DNA of 64,000 bases from positions 310,001-374,000 of the forward strand of contig JAEUUI010000030.1 in NCBI GenBank assembly GCA_016786585.1, read 5' to 3'. A program made the translations under genes and the position numbers. The number at the start of each line of letters is the position of its first letter. The first letter of the stretch is position 1. The stretch comes from Cyclobacteriaceae bacterium (lineage in GTDB: Bacteria > Bacteroidota > Bacteroidia > Cytophagales > Cyclobacteriaceae). Below, piece by piece: positions 36,706 to 45,315 of the stretch. Under the pieces are notes generated by a model. That model was not told the origin of the DNA and did not search any database. It was given only the letters and a program-made list of their open reading frames with translations.

Positions 36706-37524
36706 TCATTGACACTTGAATGTCAGGTTGACCGTAGTTCCACAAAATTCCCTGACCTTTTTTGGTTTGTGGCTTGTGGACCAGTAGGCGTTTCCAGTAA
36801 TAATATCAAAAACTGCACCTGACTCCTTACAGTAATCTAAAATATCCTGGAGTCCAAGGCCCCCAGGGCTATCGGGACTTGTAGTGTTACCTTTTTTTAA
36901 GGCCCATTGTATTGCCTTATTGGATGAGTCGACTTTCCCATTCGTAAACTCTTGAATTGGCTTTAAGTACCCCACTCCGATATCGACCAGTGTAAAACGG
37001 AGAAGTTTTGAATTCTTAAAATACTGCCCACAAACAAAATAAGGATCTTTACTGCGCGCATGCTTTTGAACATTAGAATAGAGTTCAAGTAGCGCACGCA
37101 TCAGCTTTTTCTTTTGATCATCATCGAAGTTCTGGCTTTGATGAGAAAGTAGCTGGCTTTTGATGTACTGAATGAAACGCTGATCCTCGTTTATCTCGAA
37201 ACCCGTTAATTCCAGTGCGGCCATGTTTTCACGTTCTACTATCTCAACACCTGAGATTAGCCCGTTCTTCACCAGAATTCCAAAACGCGACCGGATGTCA
37301 TCGCGATCAACATGAAAGATGAAACCCCTCTCAAGTTCCATTTTCATGAGCATAGCCACCACAAGCGCGGCCATGTTGCCATCCAGCCACTCGAGGTTTT
37401 CAAAATCTATCAGGATATCACTCCCTAGCTTTTGCTCACAGCATTTGTGGTAAAAGTCTGTCAGCATACAATAGCCTTCATGATTAGTTACAATCTTCCC
37501 ATTTCCGATTGGAATATCAATCAT
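36706..37524 (-). CDS. STAS-GHKL protein 1
   Basis: 272 residues. Residues 1-125 resemble a STAS-like fold (ILIDFENLEWLDGNMAALV). Residues 135-270 form a GHKL ATPase with N-box ELYSNVQKH (Glu147, Asn151, His155), G1 box DIGVGY (Asp181) and GGLGL (221-225), so ATP binding looks intact. Resembles anti-sigma kinase and STAS partner domains fused in one chain, but no sigma-factor link is shown. First gene of an apparent operon with the HEPN gene, pycC and pycTM. Confidence 0.75.
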   Translation of the reverse strand: MIDIPIGNGKIVTNHEGYCMLTDFYHKCCEQKLGSDILIDFENLEWLDGNMAALVVAMLMKMELERGFIFHVDRDDIRSRFGILVKNGLISGVEIVERENMAALELTGFEINEDQRFIQYIKSQLLSHQSQNFDDDQKKKLMRALLELYSNVQKHARSKDPYFVCGQYFKNSKLLRFTLVDIGVGYLKPIQEFTNGKVDSSNKAIQWALKKGNTTSPDSPGGLGLQDILDYCKESGAVFDIITGNAYWSTSHKPKKVREFCGTTVNLTFKCQ

Positions 37525-37738
37525 AAAGTATCTTGATTCAGGAGTGAAGGAATGGAAGATTCATTTCGGGACCGCTATAAGACCGCTTACAAAAGAGCAT
37601 GCTGGTCAATCGGTAAAGTAAAGTTTATAAAAACCTCGCAAAACCAAAACTGAATTTTCTTCTTGTATGGGCTAAAAGTCCGAAAGAACGAGCGCAGTCA
37701 AAAATCTTTGTAAAAACCCAAAAAATTCAAGAAATTCC

Positions 37739-37755
37739 ATAGGAGTAACTCCTAT
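37739..37755. promoter_or_regulatory. Perfect palindrome upstream of STAS-GHKL 2
   Basis: ATAGGAGT-A-ACTCCTAT, an 8-bp perfect inverted repeat, in the 321-bp divergent region between STAS-GHKL 1 and 2, about 90 bp before the second gene. Candidate operator for a dimeric regulator of the divergent module. I saw no consensus promoter in the remaining bases of this gap. Confidence 0.5.
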
Positions 37756-37845
37756 TGCCCAGGTATGATTACTAGAAAATATGCGTACTTAAAGCATCGC
37801 TGAGAAGTGCTGGCAAGAAACTTTCTTTTTACTCAAATCATTTTT

Positions 37846-38679
37846 GTGACCAGCATTATACTTGGCGATAATCACATTGAGACAAATCTGGGTGGTTACA
37901 ACACGCTGATTGGTTTCTACGAACGATGCAGGACCTTACAAAGTGGCGAGAAGCAGATCCTGATTGATTTTGAAAAGTTACGAAGTATTGATGCTAACAT
38001 GTCTGCGGTACTGATGGCGATCATCAACAAACTAAACAAAGAACATCAACTCATTTTCTTCGTTGATACGAGCATCCTGAGAAGCCGTTTCCCCGCACTC
38101 ATTAGGAATGGCTGGTTTGCGCAGGCGGGGATACAACTAATTCCCAGTTCCACTGCATCTGAGATACGATTAACAGGTTTTAACAAGGGTGATGATGTTA
38201 AGTTTCTAGAGTTTATTGAAAAGGATTTATTAAGTCACGCTGAGCTGCAGATTAGTGAAAAAGACAAGCTGGAATTGACAAATGCGTTTCTGGAGCTTTT
38301 TACAAACATCGAAAATCACGCTGGAGTAGATATGCCAATTTTCGCATGCGGACAATATTTGCCGGAACCCGCAAGGCTCTGTTTTACGTTAGTGGATACA
38401 GGTGTGGGTTACCTTGCGCCAATACAGGAATTTACCCATGGAGCGGTAAGCACAGCCCAAGAAGCTATCCTATGGGCCTTGGAAGGAAATTCTACAAAAA
38501 CCGATGCCCCCGGGGGGTTGGGCTTGAAATTGATCCAGAAATTCTGCGAAAAGAGTGGCTCTAAATTTGAAATTATCACCGGTGGGGAGTACTGGTCGAA
38601 TTTCCAGCTTTTCCCGGTTCGCGCCCGGTATTTTTGCGGAACGATTGTAAATATTATATTTGATTGTCAAAAACGATGA
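37846..38679 (+). CDS. STAS-GHKL protein 2
   Basis: 277 residues, paralogous along its whole length to the gene at 36706. The GTG at 37846 is the likely start, because translation from it (MTSIILGDNHIETNLGGY) aligns without gaps to the start of paralogue 1; the open frame upstream is hydrophobic and unrelated. The STAS-like part has DFEKLRSIDANMSAV; the ATPase has ELFTNIENH, DTGVGY and GGLGL, all intact. Its stop overlaps the start of the STAS-like gene (ATGA). Confidence 0.75.
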   Translation: MTSIILGDNHIETNLGGYNTLIGFYERCRTLQSGEKQILIDFEKLRSIDANMSAVLMAIINKLNKEHQLIFFVDTSILRSRFPALIRNGWFAQAGIQLIPSSTASEIRLTGFNKGDDVKFLEFIEKDLLSHAELQISEKDKLELTNAFLELFTNIENHAGVDMPIFACGQYLPEPARLCFTLVDTGVGYLAPIQEFTHGAVSTAQEAILWALEGNSTKTDAPGGLGLKLIQKFCEKSGSKFEIITGGEYWSNFQLFPVRARYFCGTIVNIIFDCQKR

Positions 38680-39005
38680 AAACTAAGCTACTAGTTACGG
38701 ACATCATCGCAAAATCCTCTGCGATTCTGCATTCTGACGGCTTAATCCTCTTCAAAAAATTAGTGTCGGAAGGCAACAACGAAATTGTTCTTTCTTTTCA
38801 AGGGATCGAACATTGTACAACTGCGTTCTTGAATGCTTCCATCGGAAATTTCGTATTGGGAAGCCCCTCCAAGTTTGGACAGTTGGAACTGGAAGGCACT
38901 AACGATGATTTGAATGCCAAAATCACTATGGTTGTCGAAAATGCTATCGATCAAAAAAAAAATGATAGCTATTTGAGATTAACTAAAAGTTATGTGAATG
39001 CCTAG
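38676..39005 (+). CDS. STAS-like (DUF4325-type) protein
   Basis: 109 residues from the ATG at 38676. The pattern IVLSFQGIEHCTTAFLNASIGNF, a strand followed by a Thr-initiated helix, is that of STAS-like DUF4325 domains, which pair with GHKL ATPases in several families. It overlaps the STAS-GHKL 2 stop by 4 bp, so the two proteins are probably made together and may interact. Six bases separate it from the PIN gene. Confidence 0.65.
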   Translation: MKTKLLVTDIIAKSSAILHSDGLILFKKLVSEGNNEIVLSFQGIEHCTTAFLNASIGNFVLGSPSKFGQLELEGTNDDLNAKITMVVENAIDQKKNDSYLRLTKSYVNA

Positions 39006-39011
39006 AGCCTA

Positions 39012-39584
39012 ATGGCTTATAATATTCAAAACTTAACAAGCTGCACTCCTCAACCCGGTCGAATATATTTGTTTGATGCCAATGTTTGGCGTTACGTACT
39101 TCTGGCACCACCCAGCATTACTCCCTATGAGCAGGCTTACGTAGATTTCTTTCAACGTGTTTTTCAGTTAGCGATTGATCAGACATCTGATAACAGACCA
39201 AAGATCTTTGTCAATCCAATATTATTATCAGAAGTATATCATGCATGCATGAAAATTCACCTTGACGCATACAATGAAGGCGTAATGGAAGATATCAGCA
39301 TGAAGCAATACCGGGAAAAACATCATTACAAAACACGTAAGGCTGCACTTCTTTCAGACATTGAAATTTATAGAGGTGCGTTGATCGCTAGTACAACTCA
39401 GGCCGTAGATTGTCTTGAAACTCTTATCAGCATCCCAGAGTTTTGTGACTATGCTGACCATTTCTACGCAAAGAATGCAGCGGCAAACAATATGATCTTA
39501 GTTACTATGGATGGTGATTTCAAATTTGAAGATATTGAGATCATTTCCGGTAACGGAAATCTTCTAAAGCTCATGCGGCCTTAA
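39012..39584 (+). CDS. PIN-domain ribonuclease candidate
   Basis: 190 residues. IYLFDANVWRY (Asp22), PILLSEVYHA (Glu74), YADHFYAKNAAANN (Asp149) and VTMDGDF (Asp167/169) give the four acidic positions of a PIN nuclease in the right order. PIN proteins are usually RNA-cleaving toxins or effectors. Third gene of the STAS-GHKL 2 / STAS-like / PIN operon. Its 3' end overlaps the convergent STAS-GHKL 3 gene by 14 bp. Confidence 0.7.
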   Translation: MAYNIQNLTSCTPQPGRIYLFDANVWRYVLLAPPSITPYEQAYVDFFQRVFQLAIDQTSDNRPKIFVNPILLSEVYHACMKIHLDAYNEGVMEDISMKQYREKHHYKTRKAALLSDIEIYRGALIASTTQAVDCLETLISIPEFCDYADHFYAKNAAANNMILVTMDGDFKFEDIEIISGNGNLLKLMRP

Positions 39585-40476
39585 GAATTGAAGCGGAGCT
39601 ACTATCAATAAATTGAGCCATTTCATCTTCAGAATCAATCAATTCAGACTTTTCAATTTTTATTGAAAAATTAATTACCGCGCCCCGGATTGGAGACGTC
39701 AACTTTTGCACTTCATGGACTCCATTCTCTTTATATTCTACCGATGAATTACCGGATACCACCAGCAACGATCCTTCATTGAACCAACAATAATCGCCAA
39801 GTTCTTTCAATGTCCTACTGTAGTCATTACCCTTCACACTGCTTCCATTCATGGCCCACGCTATAGCCTGTGCCTCAGAAGCTATTCCGTCCCGAACGTT
39901 TCTCACCTGTTTTAAAAAACCGGAACCACAATCCGCAATTGTAAAAGTTAAAACGTTGTTCTTAAAACTTGACGAAATGAATATTGGATCATCGGTATTC
40001 GAATGATCGGAACAGTTACGATATAGCTTCAACAAAAAATCCTTTACGTCCACCCAGTAATGTACCGGGATGAATTTTCGCCAGTCGGGCCGAATTGCAT
40101 CTTCTATCAAATAGCTTCTGAACTCCAGCTCACGGTTGGGCTCAATAACCTTAACCTCGGATCCATTTGAGTGAAATGTAAGCCTTTGAAAAGCATAAGA
40201 GCACCTGTAACCGAACATATCCTTTGCCAGCTTCACCTTGTTATACCCGTGCTTGCGCGGACCGATCTCAAGAGAGTTCCGCGATTTACCCAGCACAAAT
40301 CCAATGGAAGCACAGACAGCAGAAATGTTTGCATCACCATGCGAAGCCTTCTCCAGATTAAAGGTCATTTTGGTTTCCGATCTACTACTTGCCTCAGAAT
40401 AGATTTTTGCAAGGGTATCAAAGGCCTGGTGTGTAGTGGACAAAGAAGGAAGTTCGGTTTTACAGGTAACTCTCAT
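39571..40476 (-). CDS. STAS-GHKL protein 3, degenerate ATPase, in tns operon
   Basis: 301 residues, the most diverged of the three paralogues. The G1 box ADCGSGF is kept (Asp182), but the N-box reads KLYRNCSDH, with Lys150 in place of the catalytic Glu, and the GGLGL lid glycines are missing. It may bind but should not hydrolyse ATP. It begins 9 bp after tnsC in the same direction, so it is the fourth gene of tnsA-tnsB-tnsC, the place where TniQ is normally found. No TniQ zinc or HTH features are present. Confidence 0.7.
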   Translation of the reverse strand: MRVTCKTELPSLSTTHQAFDTLAKIYSEASSRSETKMTFNLEKASHGDANISAVCASIGFVLGKSRNSLEIGPRKHGYNKVKLAKDMFGYRCSYAFQRLTFHSNGSEVKVIEPNRELEFRSYLIEDAIRPDWRKFIPVHYWVDVKDFLLKLYRNCSDHSNTDDPIFISSSFKNNVLTFTIADCGSGFLKQVRNVRDGIASEAQAIAWAMNGSSVKGNDYSRTLKELGDYCWFNEGSLLVVSGNSSVEYKENGVHEVQKLTSPIRGAVINFSIKIEKSELIDSEDEMAQFIDSSSASILKAA

Positions 40477-40485
40477 GCTGATTGA

Positions 40486-41367
40486 TTAAGAAACTATTTT
40501 TGATTTTGAAGTATGAAACTTATGCGACTTAACTAAGTCAAGCGTAATGGATTCATTGCCGGACGCTATTGCCACAACAGCCAGTTCCTGGCACAAGCGC
40601 ACAAGCTCACCGATTGTACCATTCGTTTTTTCAAGGATAGTATAAGCCATCTCTGCTTTTACAAGATTTGAAGGTTCTTTCAATGGTAAGGTAGATTCGA
40701 TACTGGAAAGTAATCTTCTGGTATCATCATCCTGTCCCCAATCACGAAGATTGATGGTCGTGAACCTTGAGTGCAATTGAATATCTGAACTTAACATATC
40801 CCCCGCTTCTTCAATTCCAAAAGCAATGATGGGAATTTGTGTGATCGTGGTGATATTCTTCAGAACATCAAGGATAATGCGCTGCCGCTTGTACGGTATA
40901 TGACTGATGTGATGCAACTCGTCAATCAGAATAGCCTTGACTTTATACTCATGCAGGTTTTTGTAAAGGTTACGCAAAACCTGATCGGGCCTGCCAGTAT
41001 GCTCAGGAAGCCCTAGACTGTTAAGCAGATTATTTGCAACGGCTCTCACATCGGATTCTCCCGGCATCACAATAGATATCACAGGCCGTTCAATTTTCCC
41101 AGCCCCGTCAATCTTATCAGGGTAGAGATTCTCAATCCGAACTTTTATTGAGGATTTTCCGGTTTGCGGATTGCCAACTACAAGAAGGCATTGCGGACGG
41201 ATCATCTTCGCACGTGTAATCATCCTGTTTACAATGGTCAGGATCTCTACCGCGAGGGGATAATTAATCCAGGTGTCGGTCAATGCACGGTAGATTCTTG
41301 CCGTGTCGTCTGCGTTACAGGATTTAATAAAATCCTGAACTTCACTAGATAAATGCTTTTTTTCCAT
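40486..41367 (-). CDS. tnsC: TnsC/TniB AAA+ ATPase
   Basis: ATP-dependent transposition regulator that bridges target selection and the transposase. 293 residues from the ATG at 41367; a longer frame to 41379 exists. Walker A is GNPQTGKSS near residue 58, Walker B is AILIDELHHI. Size and motifs fit the compact TniB-type ATPases of Tn5053-like and CAST elements rather than the longer canonical TnsC. Overlaps the end of tnsB by 23 bp. Confidence 0.88.
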   Translation of the reverse strand: MEKKHLSSEVQDFIKSCNADDTARIYRALTDTWINYPLAVEILTIVNRMITRAKMIRPQCLLVVGNPQTGKSSIKVRIENLYPDKIDGAGKIERPVISIVMPGESDVRAVANNLLNSLGLPEHTGRPDQVLRNLYKNLHEYKVKAILIDELHHISHIPYKRQRIILDVLKNITTITQIPIIAFGIEEAGDMLSSDIQLHSRFTTINLRDWGQDDDTRRLLSSIESTLPLKEPSNLVKAEMAYTILEKTNGTIGELVRLCQELAVVAIASGNESITLDLVKSHKFHTSKSKIVS

Positions 41368-43231
41368 AATCAATTTCAAAAGGTGTAATTTCTGTTTCGT
41401 CTAATTTGAATGAAGTGTACATGAGTGGATCAGGCTTGGCCTGCGGCACGTTAAGCTTCTCTTCCCGCTCCTTTTCCTCTTTGCGGGAGTCTGCTTTCTG
41501 TGCGCTCTTGGTTTGTTTCTTAGCCGTTTCCTCAATGGTTTTAAGCTTGCGATGCATGGCGAAAATTGACTCCTGATCAACCGCTTCACCGTTTGTGCGG
41601 AGCTGATTGTACGCCCTGCGATAGTCCCAGACGCTCATTGAAGGACCACCCATTTTTGCATAAGGAATTTCATAGTACTTATGCTGCTTGGGATGCAGGA
41701 AGTAGATCGTCTTGATTTCACGCGGATCCATCTTAAAGATAAATTCCTTCTTGGGTGGCCGGCTTCCATGTTTGCCTTTAGCTTCATCATCTACAGCGTT
41801 GACGTAGTTGCTAAGGATATCGCCCCAGTAGAATATCTTATTAATTTTTATTCCGGTGCGCTGAACTGTCCGTTTGACAAAAGGAAGAAAGTCCAATCGT
41901 AATCGTGCTTCATCCTGGATCACACCAGGGAGCCCAATACCTGTTGCCTTATTATACAATCCATCGTTCCACTTTTCAAGAGGGGCCATTTCTATGCCTG
42001 AATGATAGTCACGATGATAAATTGCAATGGCAATCGTCAACCATTTTTTGAAGTCATCAAGTGTTAACGCTGCTGTTTTCTCAGGCTTTCCATGTGCTCG
42101 TAACTCCTTGCTTACAGCCGTTGTACCACTAAGATCTTTCAACCAGCCACCAAAGGTGCCGATGAATCTTTCAATATATGGGCCGCCTTTTGGACGCTTA
42201 GGTGCGCGAAACTCAAAGTTCATTCCGTAAGCCTTGCTGGCTTCAACTAACATATTGCCTTTGAACTCTTTTGCATTGTCACACCGAATGTTTTTCATCG
42301 TTCCCCAGCATGGCCAAAGTTTTGGATCGAGATCAAGCTCTTTGAGCCATTTGTCTTTCGGAAGCATAGCGTGAACCATAGCTTTCCCTGTACCGAATGC
42401 ACCGGGTGCATCAAATGAAACATAGAACCCAAGTATCATTCGCGAGAACACGTCAATGATGAATGTAATCCATGGCCTTCCAAGAACTTTACGCTTTTTA
42501 TCATTCGAGACGAGTTGAACGTCAGCAATGGTGTGATCGATCTCAATCCAGTGCAAAGGCGCAATTGATTCATGCATGGGAGTTGCTGCATCACCATAGT
42601 GTTGTTCAGCTGTCCGCGGTCCTCTCAGTGCCGCCATCCTCTTCTGTGCATCAAATTGTTTGAGGTGCGACCGAAAGGTATTCTCGTGCGGAACTTTAAA
42701 TCCTTGCTCTTCGCAACGGTCCCACAAATCCATGTACATCGTCCGAAACCTGCTTCCATTTTGAATTCCAAGATCAAGGACTTCGATTACTATTTTGTAA
42801 ACCTTTTCGGGCATTCGGGAAACACCTTTCTTACCTCTGCCGTCTTTATCGATCAACCCGATAATACTTCCATATAGCTCATGCCTGCTGATCCATTCGT
42901 AAAGCGTTGACTTGCTTACACCTGTTTTAGCAGCAATATCCAGAACAGCTTGTTTATTCCCACGATCAGCCAGCAAGGGCTTAATTATTTCAAACCGCTG
43001 TTCTGCCTGTTGCTTTTCCTTGTCTGTTAATGATTCAATTGGCCGAGGCTCATCGACAACCTTTGCCTCACCGGTGGGAAGTCGCACTTCAGAAATTGGT
43101 GCACGGAAATTCTCCCCACGCTTCGTGTTGCGCAGGAGTATTTCAAAAGCATCTGTCGGACGCTTGGCAATCACAAACCGCTCACCCTTGTATTCGACAG
43201 TTTGACCCTCTTTAAATTCTAGCGTTGTCAT
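41345..43231 (-). CDS. tnsB: TnsB/TniA DDE transposase
   Basis: Retroviral-integrase-fold transposase that joins transposon 3' ends to target DNA. 628 residues: N-terminal HTH (AVLDIAAKTGVSKSTLYEW, about residues 95-113), catalytic core with Asp232 (IEIDHT), Asp318 (RCDNAKEF) and Glu354 (YIERFIG), Mu-type beta-barrel, and a charged C-terminal tail (KKQTKSAQKADSRKEEKE) likely to contact TnsC. It presumably binds the repeats at 13791-13875 and 53990-54096. Starts one base after tnsA stops. Confidence 0.93.
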   Translation of the reverse strand: MTTLEFKEGQTVEYKGERFVIAKRPTDAFEILLRNTKRGENFRAPISEVRLPTGEAKVVDEPRPIESLTDKEKQQAEQRFEIIKPLLADRGNKQAVLDIAAKTGVSKSTLYEWISRHELYGSIIGLIDKDGRGKKGVSRMPEKVYKIVIEVLDLGIQNGSRFRTMYMDLWDRCEEQGFKVPHENTFRSHLKQFDAQKRMAALRGPRTAEQHYGDAATPMHESIAPLHWIEIDHTIADVQLVSNDKKRKVLGRPWITFIIDVFSRMILGFYVSFDAPGAFGTGKAMVHAMLPKDKWLKELDLDPKLWPCWGTMKNIRCDNAKEFKGNMLVEASKAYGMNFEFRAPKRPKGGPYIERFIGTFGGWLKDLSGTTAVSKELRAHGKPEKTAALTLDDFKKWLTIAIAIYHRDYHSGIEMAPLEKWNDGLYNKATGIGLPGVIQDEARLRLDFLPFVKRTVQRTGIKINKIFYWGDILSNYVNAVDDEAKGKHGSRPPKKEFIFKMDPREIKTIYFLHPKQHKYYEIPYAKMGGPSMSVWDYRRAYNQLRTNGEAVDQESIFAMHRKLKTIEETAKKQTKSAQKADSRKEEKEREEKLNVPQAKPDPLMYTSFKLDETEITPFEIDYGKKAFI

Positions 43232-43232
43232 A

Positions 43233-43934
43233 CTACTTTACGGGTTTAGCTTTGTACGGGTAAGTGAGAAACTTCTGAGGCTCGTTACCTGCTAACCAGA
43301 ATTCAGAGTTTAGGGTGAGCTCGCTGAAAAGGTCAGTGTAAATCTTTTGATTGAACACCAGCACCCAAAACGGTCTGATCAACGCGTTGTAGTCATCATC
43401 GTCTGTTGCGATCTCTGACAACAAATCATTGCCTGTACATCTATCCTTGCTCTCAAAAGCAGCAACAATGCGTTGCGTCAATGACAGGTCAGCAACATCC
43501 GATCTAAAGTGATCGAGAAAGATGATGCTTTTTAAATAGAGTGTCCGGATTTCTGCATCAGTAATAACCTGAAACTTCATCCCCTGTTCCTTAGCATACT
43601 TTCTAGCAGCGGTAAACTTGGGCTTCAGTTCCTTGGCATTTTTCTCCAGATAGTCGCGGTACTTCACTTCGAATAATACCTGACTGCCATCTGAATACTT
43701 TACAAGGAAATCAGGCACGTAGCTTTTCTTTTTCTCTTTTTCAGAATAAGAAATTCTTACCGGCTGATCATGAACATCCCTTTCAAACACAACATTAGGA
43801 TCAAACTTTAGCATGTAGATGAAATCTTTTTCAAGATTCGATTCATGCTGAATGATCCTACCATTGGTTGATGAGGACATGTAACCAACAATGGTCCTTC
43901 CGTTGCTGCGCACTTTTCTGACTGGTTTTGACAT
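43233..43934 (-). CDS. tnsA: TnsA endonuclease
   Basis: Restriction-enzyme-like nuclease that cuts the transposon 5' ends, enabling cut-and-paste movement. 233 residues from the ATG at 43934 (MSKPVRKVRSNG). Catalytic pattern: Glu in HESNLEKDF (31 or 35), Asp75 (VPDFLV) and the FEVKY lysine (91). The frame is open back to 44045 but those residues do not look like TnsA. First gene of the tnsABC-STAS-GHKL operon, with an unusually long leader. Confidence 0.88.
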   Translation of the reverse strand: MSKPVRKVRSNGRTIVGYMSSSTNGRIIQHESNLEKDFIYMLKFDPNVVFERDVHDQPVRISYSEKEKKKSYVPDFLVKYSDGSQVLFEVKYRDYLEKNAKELKPKFTAARKYAKEQGMKFQVITDAEIRTLYLKSIIFLDHFRSDVADLSLTQRIVAAFESKDRCTGNDLLSEIATDDDDYNALIRPFWVLVFNQKIYTDLFSELTLNSEFWLAGNEPQKFLTYPYKAKPVK

Positions 43935-44097
43935 AAATAAACGTTTAGAGTAAAAAATAGAATCCCCCTGACCAGCTTGGCATAAGCTGGCCGCTATCCG
44001 ATCTCCACGAAAATTTTTGTCTGTTGAAGCAATCAAAATCTTCAAACAGCAATGCGGTATTAAGGTGTGATTATCTGCCCCTGTATCTGGAGCTTGT

Positions 44098-44199
44098 CAG
44101 CCATTCAGGCTGGCAACACGTATGCGGACAAGTGTTGCTACTAAGGACTAATAATATAACCACTGCCTTATGTAGACCATAAGATTTTTTAGTGGTTAT
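44098..44199 (-). other. Structured leader of the tns operon
   Basis: Three inverted repeats in succession: CAGCC-ATTCA-GGCTG (44098-44112), GCAACAC...GTGTTGC (44113-44138) and ATAACCACT...AGTGGTTAT (44156-44199) with an inner CTTATG/CATAAG. With the predicted promoter at 44231-44202 they would all be in the roughly 260-base 5' leader of tnsA, where they could slow or gate translation. Role inferred. Confidence 0.45.
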
Positions 44200-44201
44200 A
44201 G

Positions 44202-44231
44202 CAAAGATAAAAAGGGTTTGCTTTCGAACAA
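44202..44231 (-). promoter_or_regulatory. tnsABC promoter
   Basis: Minus-strand TTG (44231-44229), a 19-base spacer, then TATCTTTG (44209-44202): an exact match to TTG-N19-TAnnTTTG. The TTG is part of the palindrome's right arm, so the operator covers the -33 box and most of the spacer. Confidence 0.72.
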
Positions 44232-44235
44232 ACCC
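44214..44235. promoter_or_regulatory. Palindromic operator, copy 2 (tns promoter)
   Basis: GGGTTTG-N8-CAAACCC, matching the XRE-adjacent copy at 14839-14860 in 20 of 22 positions. Sits between the -33 and -7 boxes of the tns promoter, so bound repressor would exclude RNA polymerase. The remainder of the 44046-44418 gap holds the hairpins and no supported gene. Confidence 0.72.
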
Positions 44236-44418
44236 GAAAAGCTTACCAGCACTAACAACAAACTGATTCCGCATCATATACAATCAATTAAAAGAAGTAG
44301 GTTTTTAGCGTTCTGACCGCTATTTTGTCTTTCTATAAACCTATACTCAGGACTAGGCAAAATTTGCCGTGAGGTTGGGAAAAAAGTTAAATTATTTTTT
44401 TAGCTACTTGATAACATA

Positions 44419-44934
44419 ATGACGTTCAATGATGCTCTTAGAGAGGTAGATTATCATCAATTGATGCGAAGACTTACCTATTACACGGAACAACGATTAA
44501 GGTTACTGAATGTAAAATCACTGCAAGGACTTGAGGCACATGATATAGTTATTGAAACAATCCGGAAAGTGCTGGAAGGGAAACGAACCTGGAAACCAGA
44601 AGTACCGGTCACCGCTTTTCTGATCCAGACGTTGGAAAGCGAAACTTCCAATTTGATCCGGGACGGAAAGAAAATCCGGCCCCTCTTGGAAAAAGACAAT
44701 AATACAGGAGTAGGTGCGTCCGTTGATCTTGTCAGTGCAAAGATCCATGCTATCGAGCAGCTTAGGGCTGCGGGGGCAGATGACATTGAAATTTACGTAT
44801 TTGATTGCTGGATAGAAGGTGTATATAAACCTGCTGAAATTGCAATCGAACTTGAGCTAGATATTAAAGATGTGTACAACGCTCTGAAACGGTTGGGAAA
44901 TAAATTGATTAAACTTCAGGACAATGAAAATTAA
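44419..44934 (+). CDS. Sigma-70-like protein
   Basis: 171 residues with a helical N-terminal region resembling sigma region 2 (LEAHDIVIETIRKVLEG...VPVTAFLIQTLES) and a C-terminal HTH-like part (YKPAEIAIELELDIKDVYNALKRLGNKL) like region 4. Fits a small sigma-factor-like protein; activity not provable. Divergent from tns across the shared regulatory region and coupled by a 11-bp overlap to the next gene, giving a three-gene operon with the ImmA-like peptidase. Confidence 0.6.
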   Translation: MTFNDALREVDYHQLMRRLTYYTEQRLRLLNVKSLQGLEAHDIVIETIRKVLEGKRTWKPEVPVTAFLIQTLESETSNLIRDGKKIRPLLEKDNNTGVGASVDLVSAKIHAIEQLRAAGADDIEIYVFDCWIEGVYKPAEIAIELELDIKDVYNALKRLGNKLIKLQDNEN

Positions 44935-45313
44935 GAATATTATCAACGAAGGCATTAAGAACTTCGCGTTGGAAGCGGACGATCAGGCAGTGAAGGAAGC
45001 GCTAGGTGAATTACTCCCAGACATGAAAGCCTACGAACAAAAAACTGAGAAGTTTAAAAAGGAGCTTAATTTCCTAATGATGGCGCAGGACAATCAAAAA
45101 AAAACTGACATCCTGATGGAGGTAGCCAAGCGTTTTGAAGAGGCTTTGCTTAAGGGAACCGAAAAACCTGTGGCAATGCTTAAACAGCTTATCGCCTCGA
45201 ACCAGGGTTTTGCCTTGAACAAAAGCTTTGAAAATTTGACCAAGGAAGAGATTGTTGAAATTATAAAAGACAAAAACCTGGTGGAACTCCTGAACAAACT
45301 CGATGAGGAGTAG
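44924..45313 (+). CDS. Hypothetical coiled-coil protein
   Basis: 129 residues, helical, Lys/Glu-rich, no membrane segment; not recognised. Overlaps the sigma-like gene by 11 bp and ends two bases before the ImmA-like gene, so all three are probably made together. It may bridge the two neighbours. Confidence 0.6.
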   Translation: MKIKNIINEGIKNFALEADDQAVKEALGELLPDMKAYEQKTEKFKKELNFLMMAQDNQKKTDILMEVAKRFEEALLKGTEKPVAMLKQLIASNQGFALNKSFENLTKEEIVEIIKDKNLVELLNKLDEE

Positions 45314-45315
45314 CT

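Noticed and set aside
44071-44283. 70-residue minus-strand open frame upstream of tnsA
   Set aside because: It spans the predicted promoter, operator and hairpins of the tns operon and has no protein-like features.
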